DNA of 64,000 bases. Origin: Margaritifera margaritifera (taxonomy: Eukaryota; Mollusca; Bivalvia; Unionida; Margaritiferidae). The notes under the pieces are model-generated. The model did no database searches. It saw only the letters and a program-made list of their open reading frames with translations, and was not told the DNA's origin. The stretch spans positions 6,730,001-6,794,000 of the forward strand of contig JAQPZY010001695.1 in assembly GCA_029931535.1 (NCBI GenBank). The letters run 5' to 3'. Of this stretch, positions 50,470 to 64,000 are shown one piece after another (the first letter of the stretch is position 1; the number at the start of each line of letters is the position of its first letter). A program made the translations under genes and the position numbers.

Positions 50470-50647
50470 AAAGTTTTGAATATTTTGCAATAATTTTTTG
50501 TTTCTTTGAACCTGTCAGTAAATTTAATGCCGATAGGTAGACAAAGTAACGTTCTGTAACATTATTTCCAGCTGCACGTGCAGCACGCCGGACACCTACA
50601 GATATATGCGTGTGACGTAACATAGGTTAATGACAGTTACTTAAAAA
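50462..50647 (+). repeat. Segment shared with 44,297-44,462
   Basis: Joins the end of the second polymerase fragment to the start of the mariner-like frame at 50,648. Possibly the 5' untranslated end of the mariner-like element, which would then have inserted into the polymerase DNA. Confidence 0.5.
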
Positions 50648-51150
50648 TGTCGGAGAAGAAGAACAAGTCTGCTATTGAGCAAACAGAATACTGCAAAATC
50701 CGGGCGCTCTTAGGATATCCTCTGACTGATATCAAGGCTAACTTATTTGTTGACGGTTGATCAAAACAGACTTGGGTCCAAATCGCCAAGCAGCTATTCC
50801 CGTGAAAAGAGTGACTAGAGACCTTTGAATGAGATTGTCACATGCAATGAAACATGGATTTACTGTTTTGAACCCGACTGAAGAAAAAATAATAAAGTTT
50901 GGATCAGAGAAAATAAGCAGAGAATATAAATAGCTCGACGTAGTCGGACTGAAAAGAGACTTTTATATGTATTCTTTTTGGATGCAAAAGACCTGTGCCT
51001 GACTCCGCCAGAGTCACTGGACATTTCCATGTCTACAGAGTATTGCCAAAAGTTGTGAAACAATACCAAACCACCGTCCGCGCAACGCGCGTAGTGTCCA
51101 TCGATGGCAAATTGACACTGTTTAAGATCATTGGAAGTCAAGTCTTACTA
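50648..51150 (+). pseudogene. Mariner-like transposase, decayed
   Basis: The frame starts MSEKKNKSAIEQTEYCKIRA with a helix-turn-helix-like first part and soon hits stops. At 50,843-50,878 a second frame encodes CNETWIYCFEPD, the equivalent of the GDETWIHHFEPE block of mariner transposases. The first catalytic Asp is Asn here. IARRSRTEKRLLYVFFLDAK follows, as expected for the next block. Several stops and frame changes follow. It would have cut and pasted a Tc1/mariner element. Terminal inverted repeats were not found by eye. Confidence 0.65.
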
Positions 51151-51562
51151 TTCAAAGTTGTTACTCTTGTAGATATGTCCATGTTTAACATTTTTGCCAT
51201 TTTTGAGAAAAATTTGTACATGAAGAGGAGGGATTGTCCTAATTCTTGCTCTTCATTTCATAGTTTATGATTCAATTAGCGGGGCTTATTAAAAATGTGA
51301 ATGTTGAAAAATGGGTGTTTGTTCATTTTTCATTTTTAAAAAAAAAAACATTCTTTGACATGCTCTTTCATTCTCTCTGTCTATCTTTATTTGATTATCT
51401 AAGGAGGCTGGTTTCTTCTCAATTCCAATTGATTCCTTGATTCCTCCTGACCTGTATTCTATCCTCTCTGTGTACTACACGTAGGAATGTTTTCCTTCGC
51501 GTCCGCGTCTCTAGCATATAAAGCAGTGCGTTCACCAAACTGCTTTTGATCACAAAATCTTT
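51151..51562. other. AT-rich spacer
   Basis: Nothing recognised between the mariner-like remnant and the next tandem repeat. Confidence 0.5.
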
Positions 51563-52505
51563 GAAAGTACAAATTTGACCCTTACGACCCCCAGTCTAAA
51601 AATAAAACTACGGTTTCAGCATGAACTTAGAAAATAAGTAAGATCACTAAATTATTGAAGGGTAACTTATACCCACGTATTGGTTTATATTTTTCGGAAA
51701 CATTAAGTACGCTATCCACACTAAATTCTAAATTTGAATGAAATAAGTAAATTTTTAACTAGATAGATTATTACAAATAAAATATGTGGCTAACACATAA
51801 TTGACCGTTAGGGACAGCCCGACTTTTAAAATAAAAATGCGCATAATTTTACTAAAGAGTATAACTGGCGTTCCAACTCAAGCCTTTTCTAACGACATTA
51901 TAGAATAATTAATTATTACGCTATGCGTAAAACAACTTAACCGTCGTATATGGCTGAATAACCGAACACGACGTTAATGCAAACTCAATTAGTCGAGAGT
52001 TCAACGATCTTCCCTTATTCACATTTACAGTCTGCCAACAGCCGTTGGAGAGAACATTGTGGAAGCCCAGCCGTTGTAGATGAAGAGAGGAGGGGACTGC
52101 CTGCGGTTTGGTCCGGTGCAGTGTAAGATCACCCTACTCCAACATGAAGCTTCAGCATGTGAGGAATGTCGGGACTACCTGCCATATACAGACTAATTCC
52201 GCGCAGTGAACAGTCAACCAACTCCCTCATCGGAGACCGATATTAGAAGCAGCATGGCAGGGAGTTAAAAATGATGACTGGACTTCAGTCACAATAGCTA
52301 CCGGGGAACAACACTTCAAAGAAGGCACAGCGGTTGGAGGGAAGAAAGTACAGAGGTTGGAGTAGAAGCAGCAAGCCTGGCGAGAAACCTTGGAGGATGG
52401 AGTTGTCGAGTTTCACCTGCAACCACCCCATGTTATGAACCATCTGGGACCAGCTGCTTCGAATATGGCTGACTGTATGGGGTTTTGATTTGGATCGCAA
52501 CTCTT
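51563..52505. repeat. 0.8-0.9-kb tandem repeat, copy 1
   Basis: Starts at TACAAATTTGACC, shared by all three copies (51,563; 52,506; 53,327). It then holds AAGATCACTAAATTATTGAA, a middle part with GTCTGCC and CGTTG(G/T)AGA, a GAGGAGGGGACT block, and an end part with TGACTGTATGGGGTTTT. This copy is about 943 bp. Minus-strand frames are short, and no gene family is recognised. Confidence 0.85.
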
Positions 52506-53326
52506 TAAAATTACAAATTTGACCATTTCGAACAACCGTCTAAAATAAAACTAATTTAAGATCACTAAATTATTGAAGGGTCACTTATACCCCGTATTGG
52601 TTTACATTTCTTCCGACAAATGTAAACCAATACGTGGATGTAAATTACCCTTCATAATTAGCCGAAAGGGACAGTCCGACTTAAAAACTGGACAGAATTA
52701 GACAAAGAGTGCAACTGGCATTTCAGCTTATGATTCCGATGACGCTTTGCGCCTCCGGACATGTCTTTTCCAACTTGGCCTCAAACGGACATTGTGCCAG
52801 AATTAATTAATTAGTACGCCGTGCGTACAGTTCAGTAGTCGTGAATGGCCAAAGGCGGGTATACGACTTGAGTTCAAAATCAATCAAGCAATCTTGCCAT
52901 CATCATTCATTCCATTTCATTCTCAGTCTGCCGCCAGCCATCGGAGAGAACATAGTGGGAGCCCGAGACGTTGTAGATGAGGAGAGGAGGGGACTATCTG
53001 CTGTCCCCAAGGATTTAACCGGGCAGTCAAGTTGAACTACTCCCCCATCGAAGCTCGAGAGTAGTAGTGACCAGGCAAGTGACTAAAATGATGACTGGAC
53101 TTCAGGCACGATAGCCACCGGGACCAACACTTTCAAACAGGACACCGGGGTTAGAGGGCTGTAGTAAGAGCAGCAGACTTGGCGGATGGAGGCGAAGAAC
53201 CCATCTGAAACCACCACCACCCCCAACGTCCCTCAAGAGAAGTAGTAACCAGGGAAAGGCTGCTCCGAAAATGGCTGACTGTATGGGGTTTTCAATTTGG
53301 TTTTAAAATCCCTCTTCGATTACTCT
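52506..53326. repeat. 0.8-0.9-kb tandem repeat, copy 2
   Basis: About 821 bp. It lacks part of the AAGTAC...TTTTTAACTAGAT region present in copies 1 and 3 but keeps the GAGGAGGGGACT and TGGGGTTTT blocks. The 64-codon frame at 52,841-53,035 covers the GAGGAGG block and is not conserved as an open frame in copy 1. Confidence 0.85.
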
Positions 53327-53850
53327 ATATAATTACAAATTTGACCTTTTCAACCCAATGTCCAAACCAACTATAAGTACAGCATGAACTTGGAAAATAA
53401 GTAAGATCACTAAATTATCGAAGGGTAACTTATATCCGCTTTTTTTTTAAACTTTAGGACCCATTAAGTGCACTCTGTACACTAAATTCTAAATTTTAAT
53501 GAAATAAGTCAATTTTTAACTAGATTATTACAATTAAATATGTGGCTAACACATAATTGGCAGATAGAAACAGTCCAATTTAGAAAAATGGGCAGCACTG
53601 GACGAAGAGAGTATAACTGGCACTTCAATTAACGATTCCGCTGCCGCTTTGTGCTTCTGGATATACCCTTGTCAACTTGATCTCTAACGGACATTACGTA
53701 CATTTAACCCGCCTTACATGGACGAAGGGCTGAACACGACGCAAATTCAAGATCAGTAAGTCAGATCTTTCCAGTCATTCACACTCTACCACTAGCCTTC
53801 GCAGAGTCGATGAGGAGGGGAGAGGGCTCCAGTGTTATTTTTATTATTTA
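53327..53850. repeat. 0.8-0.9-kb tandem repeat, copy 3 (truncated)
   Basis: Follows copy 1 through the GAGGAGGGG block, then changes at about 53,835 to unrelated TTATTTTTATTATTTATTG. About 520 bp. Confidence 0.85.
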
Positions 53851-55138
53851 TTGTGTCGACGGTTGAATCGCCCTATTCATTAAGTCTCCCTAAATCTAAA
53901 GTAGTGACTAAACTTGTCTACTGTGAAACCAGTGTATACAGTACACCCAAGAGAACACGAAATTTTGTTCTGTGAAGACTGGTTTCTTCTCTTTGATGAT
54001 GACTGTGAAATGAAGAAAAAAGAACTCACAAATATTGACTTTATCAACATATGCCCTTTAGATCGAGATGTGCTCTAAAATAGGTTTCACCGTATGCATT
54101 TAATAGTTATATTTATCGAGATGTGCTCTAAAATAGGTTTCACCGTATGCATTTAATAGTTATATTTATTTACCGTTATAACCAATTTAATCCCATCCTC
54201 TGAAAGTTACGAGAAAAGATTTTTTTTTAGAGTTTTAAGTAACTCCTAAAATATGCTCCCAGGATATTTTGTTTTGACAAGGCATTGAGTGTGTAAACTC
54301 GAAACAATATTTGATTTTCAGACTTGAATAAAGATATTGAAGAACGTTATTTTCTTGGAGTTCAAAAGTCAGGAGAGAGAGAGAGAGAGAGGGGGGGGAG
54401 AGTAGTAGTAGTATTTAAGTGTACTATATTTAAAATAAAATGTTAGAACATGTGATGGATGTAGATAGATATACAAATATAGTAGATACTTTTATTACTT
54501 ACAGAAAATCCTTCACTAAAATTCTTTACAAAGTTTGATTTTCATGAAATCAAAATGACATGTGATCACTACAGCAACAATTATTAAAATAACTTGTATT
54601 TATGGCACGGTCACTCGATGATATGTGTCATAACATAATTCATCAAATATGAACACATGTTTAAAACAAATTCAAAATGGAAACAGTATTTTCATACAAA
54701 AATATAGTCTATATATATTAACTCTTGATACAGTTTACTGCAGCATTAAATGTGTAATATTTTGTATTCATCGAACTTCACCAACTACGTTGGACTCCTA
54801 GACAATTTGGACACCTGGTAGACCCATGAACACTTCGGACACCCGATAGACACCTAAATACTTTGGACACATGGTAGACTCTCGTAAAGTGTATTGTACG
54901 TATAGCTTTAGGTAAAAAACATGTAATGTGCTGGATCATACACAATTAGTATGTAGCAAATGTGATATCCAAAGAATAATTTCAGACACCTAATTTTATG
55001 ATCATGAAATAGCATTACATCTATTTGCTTCTGTAATTTTATATTGCCTGGGAAAAACAAGTGCCATGTCAGAGACTTTTAATAAAATGTTAAATTGCAT
55101 GGTTCATGAAAACAGTGTATACCTTCATTAGAAATGCT
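53851..55138. other. AT-rich spacer with small repeats
   Basis: A 53-bp segment (ATCGAGATGTGCTCTAAAAT...) is perfectly duplicated at 54,062-54,167. A GA tract followed by a G run lies at 54,373-54,400. Three loose copies of a 30-bp unit with TTTGGACAC and GGTAGAC lie at 54,800-54,890. No gene recognised. Confidence 0.6.
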
Positions 55139-55600
55139 GCCACTTGTCTTAGTCACCACCCTGCCTGTGGCCCTGGCACTTGCCCTAGTCACCACTCTGT
55201 CCGTGTCCCTGGCACTTGTCCTAGTCACCACTCTGCCCGTGTCCCTGGCAATTTCCATAGTCACCACCCTGCCCGTGTCCTTAGTATTTGCCTTAGTCAC
55301 CACTCTGCCCGTGTCCTTGAAATTTGTCTTAGTCACCACCCTGCATGTGTCCCTGTCATTTGCCTTAGTAACCACTCTGCCCGTGTCCTTGGAATTTGTC
55401 TTAGTCACCACCCTGCAAGTGTCCCTGTCATTTGCCTTAGTAACCACTCTGCCCATGTCATTGAAATTTGTCTTAGTCACCACTCTGTATGTGTCCCTGG
55501 CATTTGCCTTTTTCACCACTCTGCCGTGTCCTTGAAATTTGTCTTAGTCACCACCCTACCCTTGTCCCTGGCATTTGTCTTAGATACCATCGTGCCTGTG
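55139..55600 (-). repeat. 36-bp minisatellite, apparently grown from vWA exon 4 codons
   Basis: About thirteen copies of a 36-bp unit. Read on the minus strand, each encodes a 12-residue unit close to GRVVTKANARDT, giving an open frame of 146 codons. The plus strand is also open as LVTTLPVSL repeats. Immediately upstream in that orientation (55,611-55,930) lies a vWA exon-4 fragment. The intact gene ends GHRTVTKANVRISD at the matching place, once. I infer that the unit is an amplified form of those codons. The frame is a by-product of the repeat length, and I do not call it a gene. Confidence 0.85.
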
Positions 55601-55610
55601 TCCGACTCTT

Positions 55611-55930
55611 TGAGCCTGGGATTCTACTCAAGGTGCAATCGCGGTTATTATTGTCCAACAGCAAATATTTCTGAGATTGCCTTCTGGCCAACACAATTCA
55701 CCTGATGTACACCTTGCAGATATTTTTTTATACTACGATATCGATTTGTGTTTTTACATCAGCCTCTCCAAGCAATTTCCTATCTCAATTTATAAAATAA
55801 AATGCAAATTTGCTGAAAACAATAAATTTCTTTGTGAAAAATTGCATCTGGACTGCAACCTCGTAAAAAGCTTTTGGGTTTATTTTTCAGATGAGACTTA
55901 CATAGAGGTCAAAATAGATTCTTTTTAAGA
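55611..55930 (-). pseudogene. vWA exon-4 fragment joined to the 36-bp minisatellite
   Basis: Over about 240 bp the sequence follows exon 4 of the intact gene base for base with substitutions. Shared runs include TTTGCTGAAAACAA, AAATTTCTTTG and CATCTGGACTGC. Further downstream the VVLNRRQ, NYDYAW and ITGRLG region is matched at a lower level, leading into the first minisatellite unit. Only exon 4 is present. It lies 1.3 kb beyond the end of the intact gene, in the same orientation. Confidence 0.75.
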
Positions 55931-56501
55931 TGACATTAAGATGAAAATGGACGTATCAAAAGAAATTCGGAGGCGACGGTCCAGCTTTTGGGATTTTACT
56001 GAAGTTTAAATTGTGGATTTTGCAGTCTGAAGTTTGAATAACTGAGACAATGTGGGGATTCAATTTGAATAACTGAGTCACTGTGGGGATTCCATTTGAA
56101 TAAATGAGTCACAGTGGGCGATTTAATAATTTCTTAGATACTCGAATTGTCGTTTGGTATTTTAAAGTGGGGGGGGGGGCGGGCGGGAATGAATGAGCTC
56201 TCTGGTGACCTTCTAGAGAGAACAGTATTTATTTTACATAAACCCTTCTCTCATTTATATAATAGCATATTTCATCTCATGTGTCATTTTACATTTTTTA
56301 ATTTTAAATCAATAAATTACCAGTGTACTGAAAAATTAAAAGGATGTTTGCTTTCAAGGAATCTAGTATAAATAAATATATATTTTGGAAAATAACTGAT
56401 CTTCTTTGTTAAAGGAAATCATTCACATCTTCAATAAGTGGGTTAGTGCCACCAGTAAGTCTAAACTCTTGATATCTCGTGTGATTCATTATATTATATG
56501 C

Positions 56502-56562
<61 letters not shown>

Positions 56563-56850
56563 TATTATATTCAAGCGGTCTAGTATTTTATCAGACTGTT
56601 GGGACGTGTTGATGTAAATACATATTATTTGAACATGGCTTAAACATTGACATGGGATGTGTTTTGTAAATTTTTATCTTTTTCAATAAGACAAAGATAT
56701 AGATATAAAATTACAACAACAAAATAGACCATATACGTAATGGCATAATAAATTAAGAAAATGTTGCAGGATGTATTACACAAAGTTCAAAACTGAGATA
56801 AAGATGTTGAAAATTATAAATTATACGCTCGAATAAAGAATGCACATACT

Positions 56851-56906
<56 letters not shown>

Positions 56907-57203
56907 CTACCAATTACTCAAATGTATATTATAATAAATGTATTGATAATTATATACATCAAAGTTTACTATCTGCTATGATAGGGGAATAAACAGACTA
57001 TTGTGCACAAACACTTTGATAAAATACCACGGGAAAAAATGATATTATCTGTAAACATAAAAAGATAAGGCAAAATAACGTCAAATGAACTAACCATAAA
57101 ACACATATCTTTGTCATATTAGTAAATGTTTTGCCACACTTTGAATTGTCCCACAAAATTGTGTCATTTGAGAGAGTCCATTCAAAATACCACAGTAAAC
57201 AGC
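55931..57203. other. Spacer downstream of the intact vWA gene
   Basis: A 30-bp unit (TGAATAA.TGAGTCACTGTGGGGATTC-like, core CTGTGGGGATTC) occurs two to three times at 56,035-56,115. A GA tract lies at 56,506-56,559 and a CT tract at 56,857-56,906. No gene recognised. A clear polyadenylation signal for the minus-strand gene was not found. Confidence 0.5.
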
Positions 57204-60976
<3,773 letters not shown>

Positions 60977-61834
60977 GCTCTCTCTACAAATGTAGAAAGT
61001 TGTTACTTTCAGCGTTTCTCAATACTTCTTAACATAGAACAAAACTTGGACCAAAGTCTTACAACATAAATTGTCCTCTCCTCTCGTTGTAAAACATGAA
61101 AACTATTAATACAAATTGAAGAATATTCACGTGAAAACCGAACAATATCACAAAACATATAGTATGTCAATCACCATGTCTTCACGACATGTGTGATATA
61201 AAATAAATACCAACTTCCAAAGCCACCTGTTGTAGCGAATTGTTTTATACAAATACATATATAATGAAGAAAAATTGAATATGAAAAAGGTTTCCTAATT
61301 GTATTTTCATTATTGACATTTATACAATTCAACACTAATGCAAAGGGAAAGACGAAGTGTAACTTATTTGTAGGTGTCGGTCTATAGAAAATATACAAAC
61401 GGTTAAGTTCTCATTCACTACCTTGTAGGCCCTGTAATAGTAATCTTCCGAACACAAGTATCTTGAGATAACATTTTCGTGCTTATATATCTTTAATTTA
61501 ATGAGCTTGAATAGTCTTACTATGATTTCTAATTATTACCTGTAACTGTAATGTTAAATTATCCACTTTAATCTTCTTTTATCTGCTCTTGTAGATTCGC
61601 TGGTATGCTTTGCCAGTGGTGACTGCGGGTTTATATAGGTAAATAATGCTGACGAAGCAGAACATGTTATAACAAGTAAACTGAACAAGACGACACTGAT
61701 ACTGTTTTGAACACATGACTGAGGCTATCTAATATAGAGTTGGTTGCAATGGCTATTGATCCACTGTGTACCTATCTAGCAGACGATATATGTGTATGTG
61801 TATTGGAAATACCGTGACTTATAATTTAAATAAT

Positions 61835-61886
<52 letters not shown>

Positions 61887-61966
61887 ACGCATATATATTC
61901 GTGCATGCTGACAGTTTGAAAACATGTGAATAAATCTGGTCCGGAACGAAACACCACCCCGCACGT
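60977..61966. other. 5' side of the vWA gene
   Basis: No coding exon recognised. The sequence just upstream of the ATG on the minus strand (TTCTACATTTGTAGAGAGAGC) could be a splice acceptor for a non-coding first exon. A CA tract lies at 61,845-61,884. No core promoter element can be named with confidence. Confidence 0.4.
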
Positions 61967-61979
61967 ACACGTCGAGGTT

Positions 61980-62223
61980 TGGTTTGATGGGTTTAACGCC
62001 ATTTTTCAGCACATGATCGGCTATACGTGGCAGCCAGTATATCTGGTATTGGAAGAACCTGGGAAATTCCCGGGAAGAACCACCGACCCACGGGAAGCTA
62101 CTGGCAAGCTTTCTCACATAACCACATTGGCCGAACCAAAGACTCGAAACCACGCGGACAGCGGTGAGATGGCAGTGATCGGTAATGGCGAGCGCCTTAG
62201 ACCACTCGGCCACCTGGGGCCCC
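61980..62223 (-). mobile_element. tRNA-derived SINE with 13-bp target duplication
   Basis: On the minus strand it starts with a tRNA Ser/Leu-like head, with A-box GTGGCCGAGTGGTCTAAGG and B-box GGTTTCGAGTC. GTTATGTGAGAAAGCTTGCC and GTAGCTTCCCGTGGGTCGG follow, then a body with ACTGGCTGCCACGTATA. It ends GGCGTTAAACCCATCAAACC. A perfect 13-bp direct repeat, ACACGTCGAGGTT, flanks it at 61,967-61,979 and 62,224-62,236. It resembles the mollusc SINEs that share a conserved central domain. It would be transcribed by RNA polymerase III and moved by a LINE. Confidence 0.88.
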
Positions 62224-62236
62224 ACACGTCGAGGTT

Positions 62237-63082
62237 ATGCAACAGTTCGAGGATCTAGTCGCTATTGTATAGAGCAAAGTTATAGTGGCAATACAATCAT
62301 TGCAGTGTTGTTGGGTCATGTATATCGTATTGACCAATCCTCCAGGTGAGCCCGTGGCTCTAGAACAGGTGATATGCATCGACAGAAGTACGTGCGTAGA
62401 GCTCCTGGATGTTTCATACAGACCATGATGGTACAACATGTGAGCTGCGTTTGGAAACAACAGAATTGATGTGAACCGGTCCCCAACCAGTGAGCAGAAA
62501 TCAATTACCATTCCCGATTGGTATTTCAGCATAAATACGCTAGTATACGTATTGCAGGCTTACCTTCCTTAAATAACTGCGGACTGCAACCTGATAACAG
62601 TCATGGAATTAAGTATTCACCACGTCTTGAAATCTGACTAGACAGTGGATAACACTCATGGAATTAAGTATCCACCACTTTTTGCTGAATATAAATTACA
62701 GACAACTGATACCGTACATAAATACGTCATCCATATAAAGAAATCATGCTTATAAACAATTGTTTACAACTTATTTGTTACCAATGGTGATAACATTTTC
62801 TTGTACACAGATTTTTCAGGTAGGATCAAGCATTCAACATACTACTTATACAATGAATCCACAACAAGAATCTAAGTAAAAATGAAATTTTAAAAAACTC
62901 ACAATGTCTGGAAGAAAATAATATTTTCATTGTTGAGGCTATATGAATAAAGTTCCTGGATATCATTCTCAACGTTTTAGATTGAAGCCAGGCATTAGTA
63001 TCAAAATGTGTCACGATTAAAATACAGCACAATAAATGTTTTGCAAAAGCAAACCTTTTATAATTTATTGCCAGATAAATAA
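62237..63082. other. Spacer with a short duplication
   Basis: Two copies of GGAATTAAGTAT(T/C)CACCAC lie near 62,604 and 62,660. A minus-strand frame at 62,532-62,197 has no motif that I recognise. Nothing else is seen. Confidence 0.5.
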
Positions 63083-63239
63083 TAAAAATGACCACAGCAG
63101 AGGTACTTATTAGAGGAGTAATAAAAATGACCACAGCAGAGGTAGTTATTAGAGGAGTAATAAAAATGACTACAGCAGAGGTAGTTATTAGAGGAGTAAT
63201 AAAAATGACTACAGCAGCGGTAGTTATTAGAGGAGCAAT
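63083..63239. repeat. 39-bp repeat, four copies
   Basis: Four copies of AATAAAAATGACCACAGCAG followed by AGGTAGTTATTAGAGGAGT. The length of 39 bp keeps the frame, giving 13-residue repeats MTTAEVVIRGVIK. Confidence 0.95.
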
Positions 63240-63426
63240 AGGTAACTGTATAACATTTACAGGAAGTAGTTATTTATTGAAACCATTTGATCCTAATGAG
63301 CTGATGAAGAAAGAATTGGGAAATATTGCATATGATAGGACTAGGATGAATTACAAAGTAGTTGCAGTTTCCAATGTAAACACAGCTGAGGCATCTGACT
63401 ACATGAATGAAAGATTGAGAGAATAA
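63088..63426 (+). CDS. Short ORF built from 13-codon repeats, unknown
   Basis: 112 codons: four repeats of MTTAEVVIRGVIK, then about 60 residues of non-repeat sequence with protein-like composition (SSYLLKPFDPNELMKKELGN, VVAVSNVNTAEASDYMNERL). I recognise no family. Any of the four repeat ATGs could start translation. It could be a fragment of a real exon or a chance frame lengthened by the repeat. Confidence 0.25.
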   Translation: MTTAEVLIRGVIKMTTAEVVIRGVIKMTTAEVVIRGVIKMTTAAVVIRGAIGNCITFTGSSYLLKPFDPNELMKKELGNIAYDRTRMNYKVVAVSNVNTAEASDYMNERLRE

Positions 63427-63429
63427 GGT

Positions 63430-64000
63430 TTTATCACTCAGCATTTGAAAAACCTGCGTGACGCTTTTGCTCTACGCTTTGACTTAACCAGAAAATAATG
63501 TAAAAGTTGAAAAACCAAGACAAACTAAACTAAATGAAATTTTCCAACCTTCTAATAATTAAGTAAAATACGAGTACATATGCATTGCACTTGTGATGGG
63601 TGTTAGTATGCTGCTTATACCTTTCTTTAATTGTGGACAGGGCGATGTTTCCTATTGGCGACAAAGTCTCTGGCGTTTTTGTAGCTAGTAAATACCAATG
63701 GCAACGTATGGTGAATGACTACCCACTCAAAAGCAGGAAAAGATACAACAAGATACAACAAGAAGTTAAATAGCTCAGTCCAGCGCATCATTGTATCACA
63801 TACACACCAAGCGACATTAAACGTAAACAAACTTTACAAACAGCAATTGCAAAGCTAAGTCCAGATATATTGATATAGTTTATTCCTGACGTTTGATATG
63901 CAGGTAAAAGGAGATACTAACAAACGCAGTGATAAACAAGTTAGGTAGAATGTTTTTGAAAGACATCACGATATCCTATAAAAGCGATTATCTTTTCAAG
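63430..64000. other. Right end of the window
   Basis: No gene recognised. A short stretch near 63,808 (CGACATTAAACGTAAACAAA) recalls a SINE tail, but no tRNA-like head with it was found. Confidence 0.4.

Noticed and set aside
55079..55705. Frames of 146 and 199 codons read as repeat proteins
   Set aside because: Both strands are open because the minisatellite unit is 36 bp. I treat them as repeat by-products, while reporting the likely origin from vWA exon 4.

Overview
The window looks like repeat-rich, AT-rich animal nuclear DNA, most probably from a mollusc. The evidence is a spliced gene with GT/AG introns, tRNA-derived SINEs ending in a GGCGTTAAACCC-type tail, hAT-type MITEs, Penelope-like, mariner-like and Maverick/Polinton-like remnants, and very abundant micro- and minisatellites. 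There are no operons, bacterial ribosome sites or CRISPR arrays. The species cannot be fixed from the sequence. All family names come from recognising motifs by eye; no search was run.

Layout. (1) 1-21,022: four head-to-tail copies of a unit of about 5.4 kb (starts 1, 5441, 10860, 16241; the last is cut short). Each unit carries a broken minus-strand copy of an uncharacterised multi-copy invertebrate gene family and a 345-bp element with 13-bp terminal inverted repeats set in a (CT)n tract. (2) 21,023-25,420: minisatellites, a long CATA tract, and a local tandem duplication in which one half carries a 154-bp MITE with a perfect 8-bp target duplication and the other half preserves the empty site. 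(3) 25,420-40,160: two decayed minus-strand copies of a von Willebrand factor A (vWA) gene, each with a related 3' flank, plus a stray exon fragment and several tRNA-like elements. (4) 40,500-51,150: a graveyard of mobile elements: a Penelope-like GIY-YIG fragment, CCHC zinc knuckles, two protein-primed type B DNA polymerase remnants of Maverick/Polinton type, and a mariner-like transposase remnant. (5) 51,563-53,850: a two-and-a-half-fold tandem repeat of 0.8-0.9 kb. (6) 55,139-60,976: an exon fragment joined to a 36-bp minisatellite, then the one apparently intact gene of the window, a four-exon vWA gene of about 470 codons on the minus strand. (7) 61-64 kb: a young SINE with a 13-bp target duplication and a short ORF built from 13-codon repeats.

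The only protein-coding gene I can support as intact is the vWA gene at 57,204-60,976. The copies near 27-30 kb, 38-40 kb and 55.7 kb are its broken relatives, so this part of the window is a local gene family with one survivor. The most unusual reading is that the 36-bp minisatellite beside the 55.7-kb fragment appears to be an amplification of the last codons of that gene family's final exon.
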